A DNA stretch of 64,000 bases. Origin: Ilyonectria destructans. Its lineage: Eukaryota; Ascomycota; Sordariomycetes; Hypocreales; Nectriaceae. The notes beneath the pieces were generated by a model. That model was not told the DNA's origin and searched no databases. It was given only the letters and a program-made list of their open reading frames with translations. Made by a program: the position numbers and the translations under genes. The stretch spans positions 124,001 through 188,000 of the forward strand of contig JAHEWK010000020.1 in assembly GCA_020740775.1 (NCBI GenBank), written 5' to 3'. Position 1 is the stretch's first letter. The number at the start of each line of letters is the position of its first letter. Shown here one piece after another: positions 1 through 9,549 of the stretch.

Positions 1-890
1 ATCCCGGTAAGGCTGAGCCCAGGTCTTCAACACAGGCTCACTGTCAGTCGTGCCGTCATCACTGAGAATCTCGACGTCGGCCTCGGCAGTCTGGATCCAG
101 CTGCTAGGGGCAGTGCAGCGACAGGCTTCCTTGAAGAGACCAGCCCAGTCCCTGGTGGCGCCGAAGAGGTATCGAATGTGGACGAAATCGACGGTGTTGT
201 CTTTCCAGGACCAGGTGAGGGTGGTGTCGTCGATTTCGAACTTCACGTTCGGGGAACCCAGGTTGGTTGAATGGGGGAGAGATCGGAGCCGATGACCTCG
301 GCGTTGGGGTATTGGTCTGCAAAGTCGCTGAGAAGTGTGAGCCCTTACGCTCAAAGAGGGACAGGGACAAGGGGAGAGATTACATTGCCCAGATACCTAG
401 ACTGTTGTTAGTCGTGCAACATCTAAAGGAGGAAGGCTGTAGGTCGTCTTACCTGTTCCAGTGCCGACATCGAGGACTTTCTATTCAAGGGCTACGTTGA
501 GCAGCTCTCACGACGATGCATCTTGTCATGTCTTACCAGGACATTGTCACTAATAGGCGCAATGAATAGCTTTCCACCGAGGAGCAGGGTCAAGGCGTGG
601 TGGCTGTACACAATGTGTCGGTGAGATGCGGGACTATGAGCAGAGCATGTCTTTACTTGATGTCGATAGACTCGGATTGCTGGTCATCGTTGGGAGTAAA
701 ATACTCGGTGGGGTCTCGATCACTGTGATAGGTTCGGCCCTTAAAGCGACGGTACTCGAGGATGCTGCTTGAGATGGAGGCGGTAGAGCTTCCTCTGTAA
801 CCTTGTGTCAGTGACTTCGACCTTTACTCACTCCCAGAGGGCCATACGCATCATCGCCTAGAGCAGAGTCGGCGTCATCCTCATCCTGTG
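1..890 (-). pseudogene. LaeA-like SAM-dependent methyltransferase, broken and cut by the window edge
   Basis: Reading the minus strand from about 890 downward gives pieces of a fungal TAM/LaeA-like methyltransferase. These are an acidic N-terminal piece (DADSALGDDAYGPLG), then [19 protein letters not shown], then ALTLLLGGKLFIAPI, then the SAM-binding motif I (KVLDVGTGTG near 480-450), and then [20 protein letters not shown] and WKDNTVDFVHIRYLFG. Several GT-AG introns separate these blocks. The copy is damaged: a TAG codon sits directly before KVLDVG, a frame disruption lies just upstream of it, and one base is missing in the WVPP-N-VKF segment near 255. The C-terminus lies beyond the window. 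Family members methylate unknown substrates and can act as regulators of secondary metabolism. A sequencing error could explain the single-base gap but not all lesions together. Confidence 0.72.
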
Positions 891-1010
891 CGTTCCAAAT
901 CCATCAGCACTACCCATCTTTATCAACATCTCGGAATCCAAAGTCTAACCTGTGGATCCTCAGCGGGAACGAGCTCGAGCCGCGGCACGCGATAAAGGAG
1001 TGTAAAGGAG

Positions 1011-1172
1011 AGTAATGGCAGCGCTCCTAATAGTCCAGACCATTTAGACTATTAGTCCAGACCGCAGATCAGGGAAGGGAATCAATCAATCCACGGACGC
1101 CCGTTGTGGACGCTAAATACGCTGGCAGTTAGCGAGAATGCAAGGTTGTTGGCACGGTCACAAAACCAGGGT
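1011..1172. repeat. Interspersed repeat, inverted copy of 24766-25215
   Basis: The stretch from GGCAGCGCTCCTAATAGTCC through the Cys-less flank to GTCACAAAACCAGGGT is the reverse complement, with scattered mismatches, of sequence at 24766-24780 joined to 25089-25215. The second copy is split by a 300-bp MITE. No coding potential is visible. It contains a small internal inverted repeat around TAGTCCAGACC. Confidence 0.8.
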
Positions 1173-1288
1173 ACCCATGATTGTTGCTGTGCCAACCATT
1201 TTGTTTTGGATAATTCTGATCAATTCACTGGTGCGATCCAGATCGCTCCGCACGACTGCTACGGTCGCACATTACCACATGGGTGACA

Positions 1289-1592
1289 TAACCCTTTTGG
1301 GAAGCCTCAACCATGTGGAAATACTTAGTAATTTTGTGGCCCCTTGGAAGACTACAGTACCGCACACTATCCGGAAGGTATCTCTTCATTTAGATGGCAT
1401 GTCCACCAGGGAATATGTCGAGATAATTCCTGGTGACGCGTCACAATTCTTCCACTCACACATCCACACCAGCATCAATACCCAGCCCATCGCCAACCCA
1501 TAGCTGTTATGGGCTATCCCCATCCATTCCCTAAGTAAGCTCGGGTCTATCCATCATGAGATTGTGCGACTGACCTTGTCTTGTACGTAGAT
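1289..1592. other. Left subterminal region of the 4.9-kb element, no gene seen
   Basis: No convincing coding frame or repeat is seen between the left inverted repeat and the first ORF. The stretch GTGACGCGTCAC near 1430 is a short palindrome of unknown meaning. Confidence 0.4.
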
Positions 1593-2862
1593 ATGCCCGA
1601 TCACGTCCTATCGCAGACATGTCCCGATGTTCCGAAGACCGTGGCCCCTAAATCGTACCAACGGAGCCACGATTTCATCCGCGATAGCTACCCAGGGTCG
1701 AAACTGTGTCCATATTGCGGGAGACGTTGGCCCATGAGTATCTCCATCCTCGACAGCTCGCCAGTCCCGTTTCGAGACGTTGAGACAGCTTCCACCTCCT
1801 TCGCTATACAGTCTATCGACCTAACAGCCTCTCGACCTAACAGCCTCTGATCGTTCCACGCCCTCACAGACGATCTTCACCGGCTCTGGAGACGGCCCTG
1901 GCCGTATCCTCGCAGCATCGCGGCCCTCCGCCGTGTATCGAGATGCCAAACTTACCCAGAGTCGGATCGCGAGGGGCATGAGGGCGAGCTCGTCGCAACT
2001 CAGTGAGGCTGTGGCTAAACAGAGCCAAAACAAGAGCAGACGGAAGATCTCGATGCGTCTCAGCGTCTTCCTTGCGAGGCCTGACCCATGGGAAATACTA
2101 GACAAAGACGAGGAGCCCCAGTGGTCTTTGGCTAGGGAGCTGCTGAAGGTCGCTTTGCGCCCCTTCGTCGACGAGGAACCATCTTTACCTGTCCACTTCT
2201 GATTCGACGGCATCTTCTTCCCTCAGTTCAAAGACAAGCCTGCCCTCTCTTCTGTTCTTCAATTCGACAAGAGACTCGTTCAGAACGCCCATATTAAAGA
2301 GGGTATCACGGAGCTGAGCGACCTCAACTGGGAGAGACAGACAGTCGCAGAGCTTTTCGGCGAGGACTGCCCTTTCCGTTTCAGTAAAACAGAGGGCAGA
2401 TATCTCCTTTTCCTTGTTTTCTATGAGCCATTGCCTCCTCGACCACAAGTCCCGGCCCCTCATCATATCAAGCCGCCGAGGTCAGCCGTAAAGCCGTTCA
2501 AAAAGGAGAAGGGAATCAAGAAAGAGTTAGTCAAGACCGAGGTGAAGGTACAGCCAGCCTTGTTAATCGGAAGCGAGTTCAACTCGCCCTCCTTGAGCCC
2601 CTCTCAGAGCCCAGTTCTACCTCCTTCAAGAGCTAACGCAGAAGACCAGATCGAGGTTATCACTAGCGACGTGGACGAGACCCGCGCGGGTCAGAAACGA
2701 GCTCGAGACTCTATAAGCTCAGCACTCTCGGTAGAGGCAGAGGATAAGGAGCTCTCGGCTGGCCCTGCCTTCACTGCCCATGGTCCCGATGCTGGAACCC
2801 GAGGAGTTGATACGAGGAGGCCAAGTAGTCGGCATCCTCGTAAACAGACGAGGAAATGGTAG
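1593..2862 (+). pseudogene. Accessory ORF of the integrase-like element, CxxC motif protein
   Basis: The start at 1593 gives MPDHVLSQTCPDVPKTVAPK followed by a SKLCPYCGRRWP Cys-x2-Cys motif. The frame then changes between about 1740 and 1850 (an intron or a frameshift, next to a 16-bp direct duplication at about 1817-1848). It resumes as ILAASRPSAVYRDAKLTQ and runs through LRPFVDEEPSLPVHF, a TGA stop at 2203-2205, then FDGIFFPQFKDKPALSSVLQ and TVAELFGEDCPFRFSKTEGR, and ends in a Ser/Pro/Lys-rich tail at 2862. It faces the transposase tail to tail. Similar CPxC-type partner proteins occur beside fungal DNA transposases, but I do not recognise a defined function. Damage is one stop plus one unresolved frame change. 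Confidence 0.5.
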
Positions 2863-3114
2863 TTACTCTAGCTCAAGGTGACCCAGGTCCCCCATCAGCT
2901 CGTCCACACTATTGATAATATCGCCAGGTAGCTCAGTTCCAGAGAGGCCATTGTTAATAGGCTCAAGATAGTTCTGCTCGAGGAGCTGAAGCTAAAGCAT
3001 TGTCAGCTAGCTTTTGAGTGCGATGGAGTACTTTTTACATACGAATCTCTCTTGCCCTCCAACTGGACTCTCTGGGATACTCAGCACCGGACTTGCCCCG
3101 CAGTCGAGATGAAC

Positions 3115-4557
3115 CTAAATCTTGTCTCTAAGCCGTGAGTAGATGGCGAGGTGTGGTCGCTTATGATCAAGCTCCCCATCTAGCTGACCATCGAACCGAA
3201 GACCCCGGAGCTGTTGATCACACCAGTCCGTTGTTATTGGGTCAAGAAGATCGTCTATATCGATAGAATCGACAGCGGCCATCATCTGAGCAAGCCCATC
3301 TCGAGCCGCAGGCCCTAGATGGACTGCCCAGTTCTCCACTTCGCTTGTATTATACAGATCCATCGGGATCCCGGCGACGAGATGCTCCCTATTCTTCTGT
3401 GGTCGGATGCGATGGCCGTTCCACATCTCCGTGAAGTCCGCAATCTCTTGACGGATCATGGGTCCATAGAGAGCATACACCGCGATCTGGTGAGCAAGAC
3501 GGTTTGGTTGGAAGAGGCCGCTATCAATCAGCTCGTGTGAGAACGCGATCCAGCGCTGACTGACACCTTTGAGTAGCTTTTCCCACCAAGACTCGATCCG
3601 TTGGTTCGATGTGCTTGGGCCCCAGATATGACAGGAGCTCAGTCTCGCTCCCTGCCTGTGGACTCGTTGGTCGTTATCCTCGGTGGTATACCGAAACTCC
3701 GTCTGATCAAGGTCGGCGAGAATCGCCTGGGCTCCGGCCCAAAGAGGAGTCTCGATACCATGATCCGAGCGGGTGAAAAGGGGGCGGACCCCTGAGTACG
3801 ATACAGTCCGTAGAAACTGTTTGAGTGAACTCAGCGCAGTCATGTTCCCCCTGCCGACATATATCCAGATGATGGCTCTCGAGTACGTGTCGATACAGGC
3901 GTAGATAGAGAAGCCGAAGTTCTTAAGCTTCTCGTACCCATCGAGAGACCACATGAAGTTAGGCCCAGGAACCTGGAAGTTCTTCCGGTGCTTCCAATCA
4001 GCAAGGCGTCTTTGTTCGGCCCGCTTCTTCCACTCTGGGTTCGTTTGGTACTCGCGATATAAGGTATTCTGGCCGACAAGGACGCCGGCACGGATGCGGA
4101 CGTAATGATATAGATACCCCCTGCCAAATCCTCTGATGCTTGAAGACTGACGGTCGTCTTGGAAGAGGAACTCTCTTGCTTTTTTAATAGCCTCCTGTCG
4201 TTCGGCCAGATCTCGGAAGCGCCGCTTCATGCCATGCTTCAGACGGTACTCCTGTACAGTCCGCTCGGAGATCTCGATACCGCGTCGCTTGAGATCACGG
4301 ACGATGGAAGTGTCGCTATATCCGTATCGGTAGAAGTAGCCTTTGATCAGCTCGACGAAGGTGTTGGTATCAATCTTTGAGTGAAGGGGGGAGTACTCCT
4401 GGGCACCCCATTCCGCTAACCTCCTTTTCAGGGTTCTGACGTCGAGTACGTGCCCATCGTCGCGGAGATGGGCACATATAGTGTCAATGGATAGTCCTTC
4501 TCGCTGCTCGAGGATCCAGTCCTTGACGCGCTCCAAGTCCTTACGGGGCCTCGGCAT
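3115..4557 (-). CDS. Integrase-core (rve-like) DDE transposase with N-terminal HTH
   Basis: An uninterrupted 480-residue ORF. Residues 1-50 resemble the fungal Clr5-type helix-turn-helix (DTICAHLRDDGHVLDVRTLK then RRLAEWG). A second HTH-like block follows (SDTSIVRDLKRRGIEISERT). The catalytic core has the integrase pattern: MWSLDGYEKLKNFGFSIYAC and CIDTYSRAIIWIYVG (first Asp region), LFTRSDHGIETPLWAG (second Asp), and SNQRIESWWEKLL (Glu). These would be the metal-binding residues for strand transfer. Proteins of this type are common as 'integrase core domain' proteins in fungal genomes, and the biochemical family is poorly defined. The ATG lies about 120 bp from short tandem repeats at 4680-4735. 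No stops are present, so it may still be functional. Confidence 0.78.
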   Translation of the reverse strand: MPRPRKDLERVKDWILEQREGLSIDTICAHLRDDGHVLDVRTLKRRLAEWGAQEYSPLHSKIDTNTFVELIKGYFYRYGYSDTSIVRDLKRRGIEISERTVQEYRLKHGMKRRFRDLAERQEAIKKAREFLFQDDRQSSSIRGFGRGYLYHYVRIRAGVLVGQNTLYREYQTNPEWKKRAEQRRLADWKHRKNFQVPGPNFMWSLDGYEKLKNFGFSIYACIDTYSRAIIWIYVGRGNMTALSSLKQFLRTVSYSGVRPLFTRSDHGIETPLWAGAQAILADLDQTEFRYTTEDNDQRVHRQGARLSSCHIWGPSTSNQRIESWWEKLLKGVSQRWIAFSHELIDSGLFQPNRLAHQIAVYALYGPMIRQEIADFTEMWNGHRIRPQKNREHLVAGIPMDLYNTSEVENWAVHLGPAARDGLAQMMAAVDSIDIDDLLDPITTDWCDQQLRGLRFDGQLDGELDHKRPHLAIYSRLRDKI

Positions 4558-4679
4558 TGTGTGAGACGCAGACCAGGGGTTCGAGATCGTGGTAGAGGTC
4601 GGAGTTCATACCTCCTTCCAAGGCTTCCAGCTGCAATATCCCGCCCCCTCTGAACCGGCCTTATCGGAGCTTCGGCGCC

Positions 4680-4735
4680 GATGGAATGGCATCAGCACCG
4701 ATGGAATGGCATCAGCACCGCTTGGTATGGCATCA
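4680..4735. repeat. 20-bp subterminal tandem repeat
   Basis: GATGGAATGGCATCAGCACC is repeated twice and followed by a degenerate third copy (CTTGGTATGGCATCAGCTC). It lies just upstream of the integrase-like transposase start. Transposases often bind such subterminal repeats; that role is inference. Confidence 0.75.
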
Positions 4736-4780
4736 GCTCTGCTACATTGAAAACAGTGCGCTATTATAAAATACTACGTC

Positions 4781-4837
4781 ACCCCATGCACATTGGAGCG
4801 GCGATGGGGTGCATGGGGTAGCCTCAGCCGAAGGCTG
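4781..4837. other. Two adjacent hairpins downstream of the helicase relic
   Basis: ACCCCATGCAC (4781-4791) pairs with GTGCATGGGGT (4809-4819) around a 17-nt loop, and CAGCC-GAA-GGCTG (4825-4837) forms a second tight stem. On the minus strand these lie just 3' of the helicase relic. A Helitron 3' end is expected to have a hairpin near a CTRR terminus. I could not place a convincing CTRR, so the Helitron reading is only a possibility. Confidence 0.45.
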
Positions 4838-4874
4838 TGTGTCCGCGGGCCGGGAAGCTATTACTACTATTGCA

Positions 4875-5797
4875 TTATCTACGTACTGATCCAGTGCCAT
4901 GGCCATTCTTGGTATTATATATCATGTAAGGACTCCGTGTAAGAACCTGTCGTTTCTTAAGCTCCTGATCCCTTATCTTCATCTTCATGCCACCCGGGGG
5001 AGACCGGTAGACCAGGTGATTACGATCAAATGGCGCATCCAACATCAAACCCTCAAGCGTTTTCACACGAGAGACAGCCACGTAGCTTAAACCGGTCTAA
5101 AAGTCCAGGCAGGAGAGATCCGTAACGATCATATCTTCTATGATGCTTTGTGACTTGTGCAAGGTAATAGCGTAGCATACGATCAGGGGAAACTGCGTCC
5201 GAGCGCAGAGAGTGGCTCCGATGAGGAAGTCCCTCTCAACTGGGAGAATCGGGACAATCTTTTTGCCACCGGGGGTGGTCAGGAACACCCGTCCGTTGTA
5301 CTTGTCAAACTCCATCATGATAACACAAGGAGGATCTTGGATGGGGTCAGCCCCGGGTGCCCAACCGATGTCGTAAACCGCACCGCGAGCGCCGTTGCAG
5401 AGGCCAACTGGCTGCCAAAGGTTGGACGTCAGCATTAGACGGGCGCCAATGCATATGGGAATCTGCTTTGCAAGGTTGCCCGCCTTGTCATCGGGGGCAG
5501 CAGCCGCACCAGGGCCGACGTTCTGAGCTTTGACCTGGACGACCGGCCGGCCGAGGCGGTCGAATCGCGCCTCTGGATCTGGAATTCTTCATTTAGTTAG
5601 CATTGAATGCCCTACGGAGTGGAGAGACATCTGACATGAGAATTGCACTGATTACGGCACTCCAGGCAATTCTTAGTGTTACCCGCAGATTTCCTTTTGC
5701 TAACGAAGTCACCCGCCGGTTTCTCCTCACCACAGCGGGCACAGACGATGGGAATTATGTCATCTTGTAGCCGTTGAGGAGTAGACTTAGGACTCAT
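4875..5797 (-). pseudogene. Pif1-type helicase relic (Helitron/Pif1-like), internally deleted
   Basis: The minus strand starts at 5797 with MSPKSTPQRLQDD and a Cys-rich module (VCARCGEEKPAGDF, CLECRNQ), which stops at 5612. A second block then carries the last helicase motifs: FDRLGRPVVQVKAQNVGPGA, LTSNLWQPVGLCNGARGAVY, LIVCYAITLHKSQS, and after one in-frame TAG (5097-5099) TGLSYVAVSRVKTLEGLML to the C-terminus at 4875. Walker A and B are missing, so most of the helicase core has been deleted. The TAG replaces a position normally occupied by Gln in the DFQTGLSYVAVSR pattern and fits a C->T change. Function is lost. Pif1 helicases unwind DNA 5'-3', and in fungi many such genes belong to Helitrons. 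Confidence 0.7.
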
Positions 5798-5835
5798 TGC
5801 GCAATGAAGCAAGACATCAAGCAGCATTGTGTACG

Positions 5836-5897
5836 AAATCCAAAGTAAACAAACCGGGGGTGTGCAAAATCCAACGTAAACAAACCGGGGGTAATGC
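5836..5897. repeat. 31-bp direct repeat, two copies
   Basis: AAATCCAAAGTAAACAAACC plus GGGGGTGTGC is followed by a second copy with one change in the core (CCAACGTAAACAAACCGGGG). It lies just upstream of the helicase relic start. The role is unknown. Confidence 0.75.
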
Positions 5898-6242
5898 CAG
5901 CTGCCAAAGTATGGTCCCACTTTTTTGAGGCCGTCATCCAATTGTGCCACGTTTTGCGGCCGTCCATACAAATTTTGGACCAATCAGAAACTTTTGCCAA
6001 TCTTGCACCAAACCCTCATTATTTGGAAACTTAAGAACTGATGTAGAGTCAGCCTTCGGCTGAATCAATACTGTAGCCCCATATAAAAACACCGAAAGCC
6101 TATGTGCGAAATACCTCCAGTCATTTTCGTACATGGTTTTGTCACCCATGTGGTAATGTGCGACCGTACGGGTGGCCTGATCTGCATCCCATGTGGGGTG
6201 CGCTAGGTGCCCGAATTTACTGAGTAGTTACGGTAACCTCTC

Positions 6243-6572
6243 GTGCAGGTCATTGGCATCATTGCAACCAACGCACCCTCGATCAAACCACTCTTCCCTG
6301 GCCGCCACAAAGGCTCAACCAACCCGAGCAACCCAACAAACCTGGTAACCTATGGTGGTAGCGGTTCGCACCAACTTTCGCGTGTCACAGGACGCCACCA
6401 TAAAATTCCTGATCAAATATCAGCTGGGAGTAAAGAGCGGATCGTCCAATCTAAGGGTGGAAGTGTTCAGGCTGAGGTTTTCGCCGATGACCAGAGCTTC
6501 GATGATATCGGGCATCATGGCGACGGCATTCAGGTCACGAGGGAATACAGAATTGAGGATCAACGGTGCTAA
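6243..6572 (+). pseudogene. C-terminal fragment of a PTH11/rhodopsin-like fungal membrane protein
   Basis: After a possible 3' splice site (CTCGTGCAG) the plus strand reads VIGIIATNAPSIKPLFPGRH and ends with DIGHHGDGIQVTREYRIE. The first piece matches the end of the last membrane helix and the cytoplasmic start seen in fungal rhodopsin-domain (PTH11-type) receptors. The second matches their common '(I)xVTREfxVE' tail. Upstream membrane helices are absent, because the 4.9-kb element ends 75 bp away. It is called a truncated relic. Recognition is by pattern only. Confidence 0.45.
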
Positions 6573-6696
6573 CCATCGTGTTGGAAAACAACGTCAAATC
6601 AGCCTTCGGCATTTAATGATCCGGTTGGGTCGCTGCAATCTATGCGGCGCTCTTGAATTTGGGGATGAGCATCGTTGGAACTCCTCGGCAACGCTC

Positions 6697-7543
6697 GGCG
6701 CCCCATAGGTTCACGCCTAGGCGCGATTTTACGTGGTCACGCGTAGGCGTGAGTATTATGTAAGCCTTCAATTGTTGGCCGGCGCCATCTAGGCGCACAG
6801 GTCCGTACATTTAGTCAGCAACACCCACTGTAATATTTCTGCTTCACCACTGACCGCCTGTAACCCGTACTACTACTACTGTAACCCTTCCATCTCAACT
6901 ATCATCACTGCAATCAACAAAATGGATTCCAATCCAGCTTCTTTCCCTCATGATAGTCTTTCTCCTCAGCGGTAGTACTTATTGCAAGAAGATTTATTTA
7001 TAGATATTAGTATATGGGCGGCAACTAGAGGTTTTACATTTATCACACGAAGGTCGACTATTGGCAAGTCTGGTCGACCTACAGTTACATACTCATGCAA
7101 TCAGTTCCGTTCTGGCTATATCAACATAAATCCAGCCAAGGCGAGCCTCAAGACACGCCTCAAGGCGAGCCTCAAGACACGCCTCAAGACGAGCCTCAAG
7201 ATACACCTCAAGACGAGCCTCAAGACACGCTTCAAGACGAGACTTTAGGGGCAAAGAGACCACCTACATGTAGTAAGTGTCATATAAAAGGCCACAGAAG
7301 AGGTGCAAAATGTTGCCCGTTTAAGTACAAAAGCAGCCCTTGATAGTTGTGATGGAGGGGTTACAGGCGGTCAGTGGTGAAGCAGAAATATTACAGTGGG
7401 TGTTGCTGACTAAATGTACGGGCCTGTGACTGTACGGACCTGTGCGCCTAGATGGCGCCGGCCAACAATTGAAGGCTTACATAATACTCGCGCCTACGCG
7501 TGACCACGTAAAATCGCGCCTAGGCGTGAACCTATGGGGCGCC
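6697..7543. mobile_element. Non-autonomous MULE (Mutator-like) deletion derivative
   Basis: The ends GGCGCCCCATAGGTTCACGC and its reverse complement open long inverted repeats (6697-6866 and 7358-7543; the right copy carries a duplication of about 16 bp). The element is bracketed by a perfect 9-bp direct repeat GCAACGCTC (6688-6696 and 7544-7552), diagnostic of Mutator-like transposition. The inside keeps only the transposase edges. These are an N-terminal piece with ISIWAATRGFTFITRRSTIG, similar to the start of the full MULE at 13841-16399, and a C-terminal zinc knuckle CSKCHIKGHRRGAKCCP. The catalytic domain is gone, so it would need a transposase in trans. Its inverted repeats differ from those of the 12.6-kb MULE. 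Confidence 0.88.
7140..7245. repeat. 12-bp minisatellite inside the MULE derivative
   Basis: About eight to nine imperfect copies of a 12-bp unit of the type GAGCCTCAAGAC / ACGCCTCAAGAC. In one frame it encodes a QGEPQDTPQDEPQDT-type repeat that runs into the zinc knuckle. The full MULE at 13841-16399 also has a tandem repeat (SETV) downstream of its knuckle. Confidence 0.85.
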
Positions 7544-7552
7544 GCAACGCTC

Positions 7553-8430
7553 AGATAACCAAACTGAGGCCCGTATTTGGTGGACATGAACAGCCCCCCA
7601 TTGTTTATTGTATAATGACGTGTGAATTTGTGGCACTGTGAGGTTTTCCTCTCGTCGCTTATGAAAACGCTATGGAAATTGCAGAACAGCCACTCTAACT
7701 TATCCACGCCCTCTATATAAGGTAATACAGGAATTAAGTTACATATTTCATAGTAGAGTAGAAATATATTATATAATGCTCATCAAAGTAGGATAGCATA
7801 AACCTATAAGTTGATCGTTGAATCCAATATCGTCCTCCGCATTATTCCTCTCGAGGCCAAGGACAATAAGTATTAACTATGTCAAACATAAAGTATTTAG
7901 TTGAGAGAGGGTGGTATATTGGCGCCTTGATGATTTTGTTGCTCATCCAGAACATTACATTTTTGAACGACTCTTGTCACATTTTGGGATCATCGTAAGA
8001 TGCCTGGAACAGCTTCCAGACCGGCTGCTAGGAATCCGGTCCGGACCGGGTCTCAGACCCCCGGCAGGTGGGTCCTCCGGTCTCAGACCTCCGGACCTTC
8101 GTCCCGGAGGCTGCCGGAGGCCGCCCTCAACTTCATCTATAAGACCGTTCCCTAGCCCTTCGTTAGATAGGAAATCAAGAGCTTTCATCATCATCATCCT
8201 GATCCTATCCACTCAGTGTGACAACTCTTTGTCTCCCACTGAGATATCCGTCCAGATAAAAGACTCCGCATGCATTCCTTGGATGGGGATCGGGAAACCA
8301 TCCATGCCGTAAGTCACTTCCCATTTGAATCAACACAAGATGAGAAAGCCAACAATGATTTACAGCGGCAATGAGAGTAAACATTTGTTCCCCCCGTAGA
8401 ACTCTGGATCAAAATGCTAACGGGTTTTAG
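7553..8430. other. Intergenic stretch with an LTR-like repeat at about 8000-8200
   Basis: 7740-7870 is AT-rich with nothing recognised. The segment 8000-8200 is very GC-rich with repeated GGTCTCAGACC-type words. It ends in CTATAAG...GTTAGATAGGAAATCAAGAGCTT, which resembles 49120-49180. This TATA-plus-tail arrangement resembles a retroelement LTR, but ends and target duplication were not found. No gene is called. Confidence 0.35.
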
Positions 8431-8623
8431 TTCGCTAAACTAAACATTGTCGTGCCCACAGTGATGTTCACAGCTTCCTATGACTTTGAGATGTGGAACG
8501 AAAAGGGCGATGTGATGAATGATCCGCTACCAGCACTTGTGTTTGATCGTGTTGGGGCGGGACGGCCTAATAAAACGATGTATATGAAGTGTAGGTCTAG
8601 GACCCGAGATCTTGAGTGAAATC
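8430..8623 (+). pseudogene. Unassigned C-terminal coding relic
   Basis: After a possible 3' splice site (GGGTTTTAG) the plus strand is open as FAKLNIVVPTVMFTASYDFE and then FEMWNEKGDVMNDPLPALVF up to a stop at about 8621. The layout (a hydrophobic helix, then F/YDFE, then a short basic end) recalls the C-terminus of a cytochrome P450, but the haem Cys motif is not present, so this is only a suggestion. Confidence 0.25.
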
Positions 8624-8858
8624 AGGATCGTTAGTCGGATCATGGGATGAATAAATAGACACTGAAACATCTTGAACGCCTGAGGCCCGAGGCCTTTTCT
8701 CCTATATATCTTCTGCCCCTTCTTTGAAGTGTCTCATGTTAACACCACCATGAACGAAGCATGAGTTGTGAGATGTGTCGTAAGCCCTTCCAGCGACCCT
8801 GGAACCTAATTGACCAGGGTCATAATAAGCCATTCTAGCCGTCGAACACCTGCTCATG

Positions 8859-9549
8859 CTACAAACTCCTCAACTTTCTCGTCATATGCGCCGCGACCAA
8901 TGTCCCCATGCCGCCGATAAATAGACATACAGCAATGGCATTGGGGCCCTTGGGATCGGCTTGTTCTTTGGTGTCTTCAGATAGGTCGGGGTTCTTGCCT
9001 GGCTCGAGAATGGCAAAGACGATAGTTGATATAAAGGTGCCCACGAACTGTGGCAGTGTAGTGTAGATGTTGAGAATACCAAAGTAAATCCCAGAAAGCT
9101 CTCCAGCGGATGTGGCTGAGGAGTGCTCATTTTCGATGACATGTTCACTCTGGAGCAAAGCATCATTGCCATTGAGGTTGGAAAGTTCGATCTCGGCTTC
9201 GTCAGGGATTCGATGATAGGCGCCGTCATGGTTGGTGCCACGGCCAAGCCTGTTAACTTCAATGCCAAGGAAAGCACTCGGAGCCCACATGCCGATTGCT
9301 GATGGTCTATGACATGGTTAGTGGAATGCTCTGTAAACTTCAAGGGTACAGTCAAGAGGCTTACATTCCGCAAATACAGACCAACAACGTTGCAAAGCGG
9401 AAGCTGGTACTCGCGAGTGGTGCCAGTAGCATAGCGCCTGCGAATATAAGATGTCCCAGAATCCATGCCGTCAGGAGGTCTGGCTTCCTCTGATGGAAAC
9501 GCATAAGAAAGCCCGTAACCGGCCGTGGCAGTCTTTGAGCGTCAGTCAT
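8859..9549 (-). pseudogene. 3' part of a fungal sucrose/alpha-glucoside transporter (MFS/GPH type)
   Basis: Two exons are visible: 9549-9365 (QRLPRPVTGFLMRFHQRKPD, then membrane helices GHLIFAGAMLLAPLASTSFR and FATLLVCICG) and 9306-8859 (IGMWAPSAFLGIEVNRLG, LSGIYFGILNIYTTLPQFVG, a loop, and a last helix AIAVCLFIGGMGTLVAAHMT). A 58-bp intron (GTAAGC...CATAG, 9307-9364) joins them in frame. This is the C-terminal third of an H+/sugar symporter of the fungal SUT-like group. The coding similarity runs right up to the end of the hAT element at about 9543, and the remaining two thirds are not on the other side of it. The gene is therefore truncated, not just interrupted. Confidence 0.72.

Larger units (their letters stand above)
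1262..6166. mobile_element. 4.9-kb DNA element with 27-bp terminal inverted repeats and TA target duplication
   Basis: The left end (1262-1288, starting CGGTCGCACATTACCACATG) and the right end (6140-6166) are perfect reverse complements over 27 bp. Each is flanked by TA (1260-1261 and 6167-6168). Inside lie, in order, a plus-strand Cys-motif ORF (1593-2862), a minus-strand integrase-like DDE transposase (3115-4557) and a minus-strand Pif1-type helicase relic (4875-5797). The perfect match of the ends and the TA flanks support one mobilised unit. The helicase could instead be a Helitron remnant that landed inside it. TA duplication is usual for Tc1/mariner/pogo, yet the transposase seen here is of the integrase-core type, so family assignment is open. 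Confidence 0.62.

Noticed and set aside
4781..4837. A definite Helitron 3' terminus
   Set aside because: Hairpins are present, but a CTRR end and an A/T insertion site could not be placed.
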